Positions 8,273 to 16,121 of a stretch of DNA of 64,000 nt are shown here, piece by piece. The notes below the pieces were generated by a model. The model made no database searches and had not been told where the DNA came from. It saw nothing but the letters and a program-made list of their open reading frames with translations. The position numbers were made by a program, and so were the translations under genes. The number at the start of each line of letters is the position of its first letter. Position 1 is the first letter of the stretch. This stretch comes from Salmonella enterica subsp. houtenae serovar Houten (GTDB taxonomy: Bacteria; Pseudomonadota; Gammaproteobacteria; Enterobacterales; Enterobacteriaceae), in assembly GCA_900478215.1 (NCBI GenBank), contig LS483478.1:1364001-1428000 (forward strand). The letters run 5' to 3'.

Positions 8273-9211
8273 ATGAAAAAACATGTTATTGCAATGATGA
8301 TGATCGCCGTATTTTCTGAGTCGGCTTATGCGGAGTCTACTTCATTTATTCCAGACTTCTCTCCTGATAGTGTCACGACATCCCTTTCCGCCGGGGTATT
8401 AAATGGTAAATCCAGGGAGCTGGTTTATGATACCGACACCGGGCGGAAGATTAGTCAACTGGACTGGAAAATAAAAAATGTCGCCATTTTACAGGGGGAT
8501 TTATCGTGGGAACCCTATTCGTTTATGACGTTGAATGCCCGCGGCTGGACTTCTTTGGCGCCGGGGTCGGGTTATCTGGTTGACCGCGACTGGATGAACA
8601 GCGAGCAGTCAGGTTGGACCGATCGCTCAATCCATCCTGACACCAGCGTCAATCATGCCAATGAATATGATTTGAACGTAAAAGGCTGGTTATTGCAGGG
8701 CGATAACTACAAGGCCGGCGTAACAGCGGGCTATCAGCAAACCCGTTTTAGCTGGACAGCAAGAGGCGGGTCTTATATTTATGATAATGGCCGGTATATT
8801 GGTAATTTTCCTCGTGGCGAGCGTGGCATAGGTTATAGCCAGCGTTTCGAAATGCCCTATATAGGGCTGGCAGGACATTATCGTATCAATGATTTTGAGT
8901 GTAATGTCCTGTTTAAATACAGCGATTGGGTACATGCGCATGATAATGACGAACACTATATGCGGAAACTTACTTTCCGTGAAAAAACGGAAAACTCACG
9001 ATATTATGGCGCCTCTATTAACGCCGGATATTATATTACCAGTAATGCAAAAATCTTTGCGGAATTTGCTTACAGTAAATATGAAGAAGGTAAGGGAGGT
9101 ACGCAAATAATAGATAAAACCAGCGGTGATACGGCGTATTTTGGTGGCGATGCCGCAGGTATTGCTAATAATAACTATACAGTTACTGCGGGGCTTCAGT
9201 ACCGCTTCTAG
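8273..9211 (+). CDS. pgtE: PgtE outer-membrane aspartic-type protease (omptin)
   Basis: The product has 312 residues from the ATG at 8273. A signal peptide is cut after ESAYA (residue 20). The mature protein is a ten-strand barrel ending in the aromatic residue of LQYRF. The omptin active site is complete: D104 and D106 in VDRDW, and D226 and H228 in DNDEHY, which equal mature D84, D86, D206 and H208. PgtE cleaves complement proteins, plasminogen and cationic peptides at the Salmonella surface. An upstream in-frame ATG at 8222 would spoil the signal peptide. The pgt transport genes that usually adjoin it are gone or decayed. PhoP control is known in Typhimurium, but I cannot point to a PhoP box. 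Confidence 0.93.
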   Translation: MKKHVIAMMMIAVFSESAYAESTSFIPDFSPDSVTTSLSAGVLNGKSRELVYDTDTGRKISQLDWKIKNVAILQGDLSWEPYSFMTLNARGWTSLAPGSGYLVDRDWMNSEQSGWTDRSIHPDTSVNHANEYDLNVKGWLLQGDNYKAGVTAGYQQTRFSWTARGGSYIYDNGRYIGNFPRGERGIGYSQRFEMPYIGLAGHYRINDFECNVLFKYSDWVHAHDNDEHYMRKLTFREKTENSRYYGASINAGYYITSNAKIFAEFAYSKYEEGKGGTQIIDKTSGDTAYFGGDAAGIANNNYTVTAGLQYRF

Positions 9212-9223
9212 ACCATATCGAGA

Positions 9224-9251
9224 TGTCATCGGTCAATACAGACCGATGACA
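9224..9251 (+). terminator. Hairpin after pgtE
   Basis: TGTCATCGGTC and GACCGATGACA form a perfect 11-bp stem with a 6-nt loop, 12 bp past the pgtE stop. The tail ACTTCTT is only moderately T-rich, so this is a probable terminator. Confidence 0.65.
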
Positions 9252-9446
9252 ACTTCTTGCGAATCTGCAAATCAGGTAAAAGGAAACATTTTGTAACGTC
9301 TGCGGTATTGATATACGCGACAGGTTTTTTGTCCAACAATCCCTGTAATTGTCCCGCATTTTTGCAACTTCTTTCACCCAACCACGCTTACCCAAACGTC
9401 CCTTCAGTCCGTCATTAGTCAAACGTCTCGTCAGCCTGCTGGCTGG

Positions 9447-10136
9447 CTAGCCGTGTTTCCTGTAAGTCTGCGGCATGCTCCCAATCACCTTACCAAAGAC
9501 AAAAACCTTGTTCATCTCATCTCTTTCAATGGGGTCCCAGGCTGAATAACTCTTGTTATCAGATATGACAAGGAGCTTATCCTTCATCTTCTGCAGCCTC
9601 TTAACATGGGCGGTATCGTCATAGAGGAAGGCGTATATTCCATCCCCATCGAAGTTTTTGATGCTTATGTCTACAAACAGCAAATCTCCTGGCTCAATAG
9701 TCCCTGACATGCTATCCCCGCGTACATTTATGATGCGGATATTTTCCGCTTTTCTACCATCAAACATGTGTCTGGCGTCGTCCTGTGAGTACTCAACCGA
9801 ACGGAGTATTTCCACGAATTCTCGATTGATAACGCCAGGGCCAGCGCTAACTTCAAAATCCAGGATAGCGATTTTAAATGTATTTGATGATGGAGATGTG
9901 GTGATCGGAGTCGTTCCATCTTTTTTCATGGGGCCAAATCCGGTAGATAGCCATTCCGAATTGACACCTAACGCGTTTGCTATTTCAACAATCTTTGTTG
10001 AGCCACGCGCATTTCCGCTTGTCAGGCGCCAGATCGTTGGCTGAGCAACGCCTGACGCTTTAGCAAGAGCGCCTTGAGATATACCAGCCAGTTCCATTGC
10101 CTTGTTGAGACGGTCAGCGAGAGTTTCTTTTTTCAT
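9447..10136 (-). CDS. CI-like phage repressor (XRE HTH + S24 peptidase)
   Basis: The product has 229 residues from the ATG at 10136, behind GAAGGTT. Residues 5-65 form a helix-turn-helix domain (SQGALAKASGVAQPTIWRL). Residues 90-225 are a LexA/CI self-cleavage domain. The catalytic Ser is S142 in RGDSM, the catalytic Lys is K179 in AHVKRL, and the Ala98-Gly99 pair is a candidate cleavage site. Such repressors hold prophages silent until RecA-stimulated cleavage. All catalytic residues are present, so the protein may be active although the surrounding prophage is mostly missing. It lies opposite a cro-like stub. Confidence 0.9.
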   Translation of the reverse strand: MKKETLADRLNKAMELAGISQGALAKASGVAQPTIWRLTSGNARGSTKIVEIANALGVNSEWLSTGFGPMKKDGTTPITTSPSSNTFKIAILDFEVSAGPGVINREFVEILRSVEYSQDDARHMFDGRKAENIRIINVRGDSMSGTIEPGDLLFVDISIKNFDGDGIYAFLYDDTAHVKRLQKMKDKLLVISDNKSYSAWDPIERDEMNKVFVFGKVIGSMPQTYRKHG

Positions 10137-10238
10137 AACCTTCAACTTATACGCTTGCGTATTGATAGTCAAAATACTTTTTACTATTGCATTTTTAATA
10201 CTTATTGCTATTATTGATTGCGGTCTATACGTAAGAGA
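10137..10238. promoter_or_regulatory. Divergent repressor/cro control region
   Basis: The region contains a 14-bp palindrome ATACGCTTGCGTAT (10149-10162) just upstream of the repressor start, and related TACTATTGC / GCTATTATTG motifs further on. Minus-strand TTGACT with TATAAG could be the repressor promoter, though the spacer is short at 15 bp. The layout is that of a lambdoid immunity region. Confidence 0.5.
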
Positions 10239-10319
10239 ATGAGTATGACTAAAAAATCAATATAAAAAGCTGTTGTCATTGCAGGGGTATATCCGGACGC
10301 AGTGCTTGAAACCATATAA
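10239..10319 (+). pseudogene. Stub of a Cro-like gene
   Basis: Divergent from the repressor, an ATG opens MSMTKKSI and meets an in-frame TAA at 10263. The same frame continues as KAVVIAGVYPDAV before another stop. MTKKSI-x-KAV-xx-AGG is a common start of phage Cro-type proteins, so this looks like the first 25 codons of a broken cro. The attribution is tentative because the stub is short. Confidence 0.4.
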
Positions 10320-10408
10320 ATAACAGGAAACACTATGATATTTAAATTAATTACACTGATATTGATCTGTCACTCTTTGGCTGCTTGTACAACTCTTTAT
10401 TATCGGTA

Positions 10409-10918
10409 ATGACTATGCGCCGTATATTAGCCATTACTGCCGCGCTTTCTCTTGGCGGCTGCATTACTGTGTATGGTCCGGTTAAAACGGGAGGGCAGCA
10501 ACAGCAGGACAGCCAGTCCGGGCAGCAGCCAGGGATGAGCGAACAGATATCAACCTCATTCATCGGTAACCGCAAACCGGATGAGTTGCTGAATGCCGTG
10601 GAGTTGTATTTCAGGGAGAAGGCCATCACAGCCAGTGTTAACGACCCTACCACAGGGATTATCGCCGGTATCGGAGAGGACCCGGAACTGAGCTCGTTGT
10701 ATCTGGACTGCTCACTGTTACCACAGACACAAAATATCCAGGAGCATTACCGTATCGTCGCGCAGGTCTGGAGTGCCGGTGAAGGTAGTAATGTTTCGAT
10801 CATGGTGATGGGCACAGCAGGAGTGGATACTGCCGACGGTAACGATAAGGTGAAGCCAGTGGAGTGTAAGAGCACCGGAATATTTGAGAAGGATTTGCTG
10901 GAAAGATTACGTAAGTAG
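10409..10918 (+). CDS. Uncharacterised lipoprotein in prophage remnant
   Basis: The product has 169 residues from the ATG at 10409; a second ATG at 10415 is equally possible. A lipoprotein signal ends in ALSLGGC, so the mature protein is anchored by its Cys. A Gln/Ser/Gly-rich linker (GGQQQQDSQSGQQPG) follows, and then a compact domain of about 120 residues with two Cys that could pair. I do not recognise the family. It stands behind the repressor region with a strong hairpin after it. In temperate phages, lipoproteins in this position can be lysogenic-conversion factors, but that is only a guess here. Confidence 0.7.
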   Translation: MTMRRILAITAALSLGGCITVYGPVKTGGQQQQDSQSGQQPGMSEQISTSFIGNRKPDELLNAVELYFREKAITASVNDPTTGIIAGIGEDPELSSLYLDCSLLPQTQNIQEHYRIVAQVWSAGEGSNVSIMVMGTAGVDTADGNDKVKPVECKSTGIFEKDLLERLRK

Positions 10919-10943
10919 TCTGAGAAACCGCGTGAATAAAAAG

Positions 10944-10978
10944 CCCCCGCAAGATGGAATCGGAAGTATCTGCGGGGG
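10944..10978 (+). terminator. GC-rich hairpin after the lipoprotein gene
   Basis: CCCCCGCA pairs with TGCGGGGG across a 19-nt loop, 25 bp after the stop, followed by GTGTTTAATAAA. Confidence 0.6.
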
Positions 10979-11374
10979 GTGTTTAATAAAGTCCAAAAGT
11001 GTCTTGCAAGGGATAGCACAGATACACATCCCGCTCATAGTACCTAAGACAAAGACTTCATGTATCAACGTTGCGTAACCAAACGCCAGAAAATTGTTAA
11101 TGTCATATTAACCAGTTGAATTCACTTTCAGCCGTACCGGAACATAAAGATACAGACCATTATCGTCGAGAAGTTAATATGGTTTTTCTTTCGGTTTTGC
11201 TGCTTTAATCTGCTTAACGGTGAGTATAGGGAAAATTATTTTATCCACTTTTTATCCGCATGGCGTGTGGTTGGCAACGATCTGTCGCGCGCTATGACGA
11301 ACTGATAATTTACAAAACATCTGATATCCAGGGAATTCTGCGAACGACTGCGGAGAAGTGTGAACTGATAAATG
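10979..11374. other. Gene-free flank of the argW element
   Basis: I see no supported frame here. The stretch is likely decayed prophage DNA and ends at the left copy of the argW direct repeat. Confidence 0.45.
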
Positions 11375-11391
11375 GTGTCCCCTGCAGGAAT
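11375..11391. repeat. Distal att copy, displaced argW 3' end
   Basis: This is a 17-bp perfect copy of the tRNA-Arg 3' end, same orientation. On the minus strand it continues as ACACCA, so it carries the original encoded CCA (11373-11375) that the current argW copy has lost. Confidence 0.82.
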
Positions 11392-11476
11392 GATTAAGCA
11401 AGGTAACATCATGACTACTAATGATATTTATGAGTTGTGTGTTTGAATGGGATACATAGAGGGATATTAAGCAGAA

Positions 11477-11508
11477 TGGCGGTAACGGAAGGAAGGTTAT
11501 TACCGCCA
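11477..11508 (-). terminator. Hairpin beyond the DUF2442 gene
   Basis: TGGCGGTAA and TTACCGCCA form a perfect 9-bp stem with a 14-nt loop, 8 bp past the minus-strand stop. There is no T run on that strand, so a true terminator is uncertain. Confidence 0.4.
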
Positions 11509-11516
11509 GTGGAGTT

Positions 11517-11765
11517 TTATGCGGCGCTGTGCGGCCTGAATGTCACATCGCCACGCCCGGCCAGGAGTCCTTCAATAGAAACATCCTCATTGAGGCTATC
11601 CCAATGAATACCACGGCGGCTTAACTCAAAGTCGTTTCGCTCATCAGGGCTGGCGTGCATCAATTTGGGAAACCATGCCAACGGTACGCCCAGCGTGCGG
11701 GCATCGCTTAACTCTACCCACATATTGTATTCGTCGAACTTTACGTTCTTAGGCGAAATAGTCAT
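11517..11765 (-). CDS. DUF2442 protein, partner of DUF4160
   Basis: The product has 82 residues and the DUF2442 pattern: WVELSDARTLGVPLAWFPKLMHASPDERNDF-type strand, then a conserved GIHWDSLNEDVSIEGLLAG end. The start overlaps the upstream DUF4160 gene by 17 bp, which implies co-translation. Pairs of these two domains recur on bacterial mobile elements and look like toxin-antitoxin modules. I am not aware of a settled mechanism. The family resemblance is clear; the role is inferred. Confidence 0.8.
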   Translation of the reverse strand: MTISPKNVKFDEYNMWVELSDARTLGVPLAWFPKLMHASPDERNDFELSRRGIHWDSLNEDVSIEGLLAGRGDVTFRPHSAA

Positions 11766-11991
11766 TCCACGCCTCCATTAGTAGTTTGCGATTTTCTTCC
11801 ACCACGCCCACCAGTTCCTTCAGATCGCGAGCATTAAAACCATCATTACGCGCCAGCAGCACTTCTGGTGTTAGCCAAAATTTTGCCTCACCATCAGTGC
11901 CGCGAACGTGAATATGTGCCGGTTCACGGGGATCACCCTCATTCGAATAGAAAAAGAACCGATACCCCTTAAATCTTAGTATGACAGGCAT
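11749..11991 (-). CDS. DUF4160 protein
   Basis: The product has 80 residues. It begins MPVILRFKGYRFFFYSNEGDP and has the family hallmark EPAHIHVRG followed by AKFWLTPEVLL and a helical tail. The central His pair is the most conserved part of DUF4160. It is the first gene of the overlapping pair with DUF2442 and may be its toxin-like or nucleic-acid-binding partner. Position next to the element end suggests cargo or a maintenance module. Confidence 0.8.
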   Translation of the reverse strand: MPVILRFKGYRFFFYSNEGDPREPAHIHVRGTDGEAKFWLTPEVLLARNDGFNARDLKELVGVVEENRKLLMEAWNDYFA

Positions 11992-12012
11992 AAATAAGTT
12001 CTCAATATTTGG

Positions 12013-12645
12013 TTAATTGATTCGATTCAGGGGCTGCTTCGTATACAGCAGACCACCAGCCATAGACACAATGAAATCATCGACATAAGCATCAACCCCG
12101 TACCACAGGCTTTGCTGTGCTATCCCTTCATGTAAAGGATAAATATCAAGGGTTTCAAGAGGCGAAGCATCTTCAGGTATCTCGCCATCAGGATAGGCTT
12201 CGGCGTAGTCGTCTGGGTCTGTAAACCGCCAGAATTCTTCGTGTGTTATACCAGAATTCGCAAAGGTCATCACATTGGTAGTGCAAGCGGCATCTATCAG
12301 CGCCGTCACTTCCTGAATGATAAGCCCGGCGATCATCCTTGGTAATCGTTCTGTATCTATACCGGTGATGACTGTCTGTGCGTATTCTCTGTAGCGTTCG
12401 TCAGTGCCACGGTATCTGTATTCTTCAATAAAGTCAGCAATCAGGCAAAGTGAGTCAGAAATCTCGCGCCTGTCCTTCTCTGCACTTCTCCTGAAGGGGA
12501 TAGCCATCAGGTTGGTAAGGATATTCAAAAAGTAAGGCTTAAGCCCGCTAAATCGAGCTGGTAGCGTTTCTACGGCGTTTTTTATGTATGCCTCATATTT
12601 CTTTTTAGTCCCAAAGCTCGACAGCCGCAGCCATATCTCGCGCAT
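12013..12645 (-). CDS. Uncharacterised satellite protein
   Basis: The product has 210 residues from the ATG at 12645, overlapping the end of the replication gene by 41 bp in another frame, so it is probably coupled to it. The N-terminal third is basic and helical (RLSSFGTKKKYEAYIK). The middle is helical, and the C-terminal third is acidic with FTDPDDYAEAYPDGEIPED. I see no membrane segment or known motif and do not recognise the family. Position suggests a helper in element replication or maintenance. Confidence 0.6.
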   Translation of the reverse strand: MREIWLRLSSFGTKKKYEAYIKNAVETLPARFSGLKPYFLNILTNLMAIPFRRSAEKDRREISDSLCLIADFIEEYRYRGTDERYREYAQTVITGIDTERLPRMIAGLIIQEVTALIDAACTTNVMTFANSGITHEEFWRFTDPDDYAEAYPDGEIPEDASPLETLDIYPLHEGIAQQSLWYGVDAYVDDFIVSMAGGLLYTKQPLNRIN

Positions 12646-14899
12646 GGCCTACATCATTGCTTGCCATTTCTGCAATCATGTTTTCCTGTACAGCTTCAAA
12701 AATTTCAGTTTCGGTGTAACCGGTTATGCTTGCAGACATCATCCCGGCAGCATAAACAATGCCGTACAGCGCGTGCGCCCTGACTTTGTGTCCCTCACGT
12801 GCGTTCATTGCTTCGGAATACTGCTCGCGCATCAAGTCTTCAAACTGCATTGAGTAGGTTTTTAAGTTAGCTTGAACTCCGCGCCATCCAAGCTTGCTCA
12901 AATGATTTAGCCATTCCACGCCCGCTACGCCGTTGCATGACAGCATTGCAGATGTCAGGGCACTGGCGAAACTTCTTATATCGTTGTAGCCCTTGAGGTC
13001 TTGCGGTTCGATGAAAGGCTGCTCAATCAAGCGTCCTTCCGCGCCAGCTTTAAAACGGTGCTTCTCTTTTTGCCAAAGTTCGTCGGCTATCGTTTTTTCC
13101 GCAGTCATCAGGCAAATAGTGCTAAACGAAGTTACGGGCAGGTTTTTACCGTCTTGACCGCTGCGGCCTTTGGCCTTGCCGTTCGCTATCGAGTAAACAA
13201 GGTTTTCAAAGTCAGCACCCCGAAGGTTGGGCATTGCTGACAGGTCATCGATACGCATTGCAGAACCGCTGGAACATACGGCGCTATTGATGATTGCTGT
13301 ATAGGTGGCGTTCGCGCTTTCAGTGAGCTGGTCAGGATTGCCCCATAAGCTTGCGCCGAGCTTCATAGCCAGTGTTTTACCTTTGCCTGAGCGCCCATAT
13401 ACATTGACCGTGATACCTTCAGCTTTGATTGAGCCGTTACGGACAGGAAACAGAACGGATGCCAGCTCAAGCAGGATCTGAAACGTAAGGCTGTGGTTGC
13501 CTTTGGTTAGCTCAATGACGCTTGTCCGATAATCCTCAACAGTACCAACCGCAGCCGATCTGTATTTGCTATCTACTGGACTATCGAACTCAAAAAGCAC
13601 GCTGTCAGACAGATATGTTTTACCGGATTGGGATACATAGAATTTTATGGCGTTATGCTCATGCCAGCCCGGAGCCGAACCATATACAGCGGATGGCAAA
13701 TCTTGCTCAACAAGATAAGCGTTGCGATAGAAATCAATGTACGCCCCATCTACAACGACTTCTGAGCCGAGCGACCTTAAAGCGGCGGCGAGGCGCTTAG
13801 CATCGCTTGACCATGGCAAAGAAACGCGGCGCGAAGAATTGCCGATGTTTTCAAAGGTGATATATGCCTCATGTTCTTTGTATCCTCGCAGGGCTGGGCG
13901 AACCCCGCGCAGAATCTCAGAGGTTCTGGCATGTTTAAATACCCCTGATTGTCCATCTTCACCACGCCCGGTTGTTGGGTCTACCAGGGCGATTGATTCA
14001 TCTGCGCGCTCGACAATTAAATCTGTGCCGTCGGGCTGTTGGTCTTGTGGTGTAACTTTGTCGGAATAGTATTTTTTGAAGTGATCGGGGATACGGAATT
14101 TTGCAATGTTTACCGTAGCAGGGATGCGTAGAACGCTTGCTACGGGAAGATTTGCAGGTGATTTTCCTGCTGTTACATTTGCAGTATTGCTATCCCACGG
14201 CATAGGGTTATTATCTACGCGGTTATTTTGCGTAGTATCTGATAAAGCCTCTTGACCGGAGGCTTTTTCTTTTCTGGCCTTCTCCATTTCGCGGTTAAAT
14301 TCTTCTGTCATCCGTTCTGCTCCCAGCTCCATGCGTACATCGTCCCAGTCATGTTTCTTTCTGCCAAGGCATAGCGGGGCGACCACCAGCCCACCAACGG
14401 CTTTAGCAGCTTCGTTAGCTTTTACCAGTCCCGTGTTAGGTTTTGGCTTGCCGTTCGCGTCTACATCGCTGGGTGCGTGGTAGTCGTTATCTGCGGCTAT
14501 AACAATCTCAAGCGCTGGGAAACGATCTCTAAAGGCCGTGGCGACGTTTTTAAGGTTTGAAGCAGATATGGCAGCGACTACGCGTGAAAGCGGCGCACAG
14601 ATCGATACGCTTCGCGCTGTGGCATATCCCTCGGTAATGATGAGGGTATTTGCTTTGTCATTTGGCTGTACGTCAATAAACGCGCAGGAAATTGGCGCAT
14701 CCTTCATTAAGCTTTTGTGTCGGGGCTGACCTTCATTGTCTACAGCGTTTGGCGCGGGCAGGTATTGCACTGAACGGTCACGATTATCAATGTCCGTCAG
14801 ACGTATTACACCATCACCCCGAGCGGTGACGGGAAGAACGCAGTTTTCAAAGCCCTTGGCCTTTAAGTATGCGCATTCTGATGGTTTTGCTTTGTCCAT
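12605..14899 (-). CDS. TOPRIM primase / DUF927 helicase-type replication protein
   Basis: The product has 764 residues. A TOPRIM domain spans about residues 80-170, with IITEGYATA holding the catalytic Glu and IVIAADNDYH the metal-binding Asp pair. A DUF927 ATPase spans about residues 290-680, with a Walker A motif GRSGKGKT near residue 502. Such proteins start and drive replication of phages and satellites. Relatives often carry an N-terminal zinc ribbon, which is missing here. An in-frame TAA lies six bases before the ATG and there is no good ribosome site, so the 5' end may be truncated. It is the gene nearest argW. Confidence 0.82.
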   Translation of the reverse strand: MDKAKPSECAYLKAKGFENCVLPVTARGDGVIRLTDIDNRDRSVQYLPAPNAVDNEGQPRHKSLMKDAPISCAFIDVQPNDKANTLIITEGYATARSVSICAPLSRVVAAISASNLKNVATAFRDRFPALEIVIAADNDYHAPSDVDANGKPKPNTGLVKANEAAKAVGGLVVAPLCLGRKKHDWDDVRMELGAERMTEEFNREMEKARKEKASGQEALSDTTQNNRVDNNPMPWDSNTANVTAGKSPANLPVASVLRIPATVNIAKFRIPDHFKKYYSDKVTPQDQQPDGTDLIVERADESIALVDPTTGRGEDGQSGVFKHARTSEILRGVRPALRGYKEHEAYITFENIGNSSRRVSLPWSSDAKRLAAALRSLGSEVVVDGAYIDFYRNAYLVEQDLPSAVYGSAPGWHEHNAIKFYVSQSGKTYLSDSVLFEFDSPVDSKYRSAAVGTVEDYRTSVIELTKGNHSLTFQILLELASVLFPVRNGSIKAEGITVNVYGRSGKGKTLAMKLGASLWGNPDQLTESANATYTAIINSAVCSSGSAMRIDDLSAMPNLRGADFENLVYSIANGKAKGRSGQDGKNLPVTSFSTICLMTAEKTIADELWQKEKHRFKAGAEGRLIEQPFIEPQDLKGYNDIRSFASALTSAMLSCNGVAGVEWLNHLSKLGWRGVQANLKTYSMQFEDLMREQYSEAMNAREGHKVRAHALYGIVYAAGMMSASITGYTETEIFEAVQENMIAEMASNDVGHARDMAAAVELWD

Positions 14900-15031
14900 A
14901 CATTACGGGGACACTTTGAGTTGTGTTTATGGATGCTGTTTGGTGGAAATGGTTGGATATAAATTATGGCTCTAAGCCTTGTGTGGAGCGGGCTTGGTGG
15001 GATTTGTTGGAGGTGGTAAAAAATGGTCAGA

Positions 15032-15048
15032 GTGTCCCCTGCAGGAAT
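15032..15048. repeat. argW-proximal att copy
   Basis: GTGTCCCCTGCAGGAAT forms the last 16 bases plus one of the tRNA 3' half on the minus strand. It is the partner of the copy at 11375-11391. Confidence 0.82.
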
Positions 15049-15104
15049 CGAACCTGCAACTAGCCCTTAGGAGGGGCTCGTTATATCCATTTAACTAAGG
15101 GGAC
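15033..15104 (-). tRNA. argW: tRNA-Arg (anticodon CCU)
   Basis: The minus strand reads GTCCCCTTAGTTAAATGGAT at the 5' end. An anticodon arm GAGCCC-CTCCTAA-GGGCT gives CCU, and the T arm GCAGGTTCGATTCCTGC is standard. The acceptor stem pairs GTCCCCT with AGGGGAC and the discriminator is A. The next three bases are CTC rather than CCA, which is unusual because enterobacterial tRNA genes normally encode CCA. The CCA version survives at 11373. Maturation would then need trimming and CCA addition by the cell's nucleotidyltransferase. It reads rare AGG codons. Confidence 0.93.
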
Positions 15105-15115
15105 AACGCGGCGCC

Positions 15116-15144
15116 AGTATAGCGTTTTTTATTCGCCGGAGTAA
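15116..15144 (-). promoter_or_regulatory. Promoter of argW
   Basis: On the minus strand TTACTC and TATACT are 17 bp apart. A GC-rich discriminator (GGCGCCGCG) lies before the tRNA start, typical of stable-RNA promoters under stringent control. Confidence 0.7.
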
Positions 15145-15179
15145 GTGTAGCGCCGCCCGACTGGTTAAACCGTCGCCAC

Positions 15180-16121
15180 TCAGCGCTGTTTTTCCGCTTT
15201 TTTCCGCTCCCGCTCCAGGCGTTCACCGCGTAGCCTCGCTTCTTCTTTACGCTTATTGCTCATATCATTGCGGATCTGCGCGTGGCTCATCAATGCGAAA
15301 ATAAAGGTGCCGCCGCAGATATTTCCGGCAAGTGTGGGAAGGGCGAAGGGCCAGAGAAAGTCGCTCCAGGGCAGCGTGCCGTTGAAAACCAAATACAAAA
15401 TTTCAACGGAGCCGACGACAATATGGGTGGTATCGCCCAGTGCGATAAGCCAGGTCATCAAAATAATGACCACAATCTTTGCCCCGCCTGCAGCAGGAAA
15501 CATCCATACCATCGTGGCGATGATCCAGCCAGAGATAATTGCGTTGGCAAACATCTCCGTTGGGCTATTTTTCATGACCTCCATACCAATTTTGACAAAG
15601 GCGTTGCGGGTCTCTTCATCAAATATAGGCATATATTCAAAAGCCCACGCCGCAACCCCGGTACCTATAAGGTTGCCCAATAAGACTACGCCCCATAAGC
15701 GCATCAGCAGGCCAACGTTACTCAGAGTAGGATTTTGCATTACCGGCAATACGGCGGTAACGGTATTTTCAGTAAATAATTGCTGGCGGGCCATGATGAC
15801 AATGATAAAACCAAAGGTGTAGCCGAGATTTTCCAGTAAAAAACCGCCGGGAACGCCTTCAAGCTGCACGTGGAAAATTCCTTTCGCCAGTAGTGATGCC
15901 CCCATAGAAAGTCCTGCGGCAATGGCTGACCATAGCAAAGCCATCGCATCGCGTTCCATCTCTTTTTCACCATCCTGGCGAATATGTTCATGAATCGCCA
16001 TGGCGCGGGAAGGAAGACGATCTTCATCCACTTCAATCTCTTTACCGCTTTGTTTTTCTTCGCTTTCAACTTCCAGGTCACTGTTATGCTGGTTAATTTT
16101 ATCGTCGTTAAGGCTATCCAT
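15180..16121 (-). CDS. yfdC: YfdC, FNT-family inner-membrane protein
   Basis: The product has 313 residues. About 65 charged cytoplasmic residues precede six membrane helices of the formate/nitrite transporter fold, and a basic tail of about 35 residues rich in Arg and Lys follows. Typical FNT loops are seen in GGFLLENLGYTFGFIIV and LIGTGVAAW. It matches E. coli YfdC, whose substrate is not established. The ATG at 16121 follows AGGGATCATC. It adjoins argW, as in E. coli, so it marks the conserved side of the integration site. Confidence 0.9.
   Translation of the reverse strand: MDSLNDDKINQHNSDLEVESEEKQSGKEIEVDEDRLPSRAMAIHEHIRQDGEKEMERDAMALLWSAIAAGLSMGASLLAKGIFHVQLEGVPGGFLLENLGYTFGFIIVIMARQQLFTENTVTAVLPVMQNPTLSNVGLLMRLWGVVLLGNLIGTGVAAWAFEYMPIFDEETRNAFVKIGMEVMKNSPTEMFANAIISGWIIATMVWMFPAAGGAKIVVIILMTWLIALGDTTHIVVGSVEILYLVFNGTLPWSDFLWPFALPTLAGNICGGTFIFALMSHAQIRNDMSNKRKEEARLRGERLERERKKAEKQR

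Larger units (their letters stand above)
11375..15048. mobile_element. Small integrative element or satellite remnant at argW
   Basis: The direct repeat GTGTCCCCTGCAGGAAT occurs at 11375-11391 and at 15032-15048, inside the tRNA 3' end, and brackets 3.7 kb. Inside are a TOPRIM/DUF927 replication protein, one unknown gene, and a DUF4160/DUF2442 pair, all on the minus strand. There is no integrase, capsid or lysis gene. The argW gene is a known integration site for lambdoid phages and prophage CPS-53. The content resembles a phage satellite core or the eroded end of a larger island. Loss of the integrase would leave it immobile unless supplied in trans. Confidence 0.75.

Noticed and set aside
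9212..15048. Search for an integrase or insertion sequence in the accessory region
   Set aside because: No frame here shows a tyrosine or serine recombinase or a transposase core, so no such gene is claimed.
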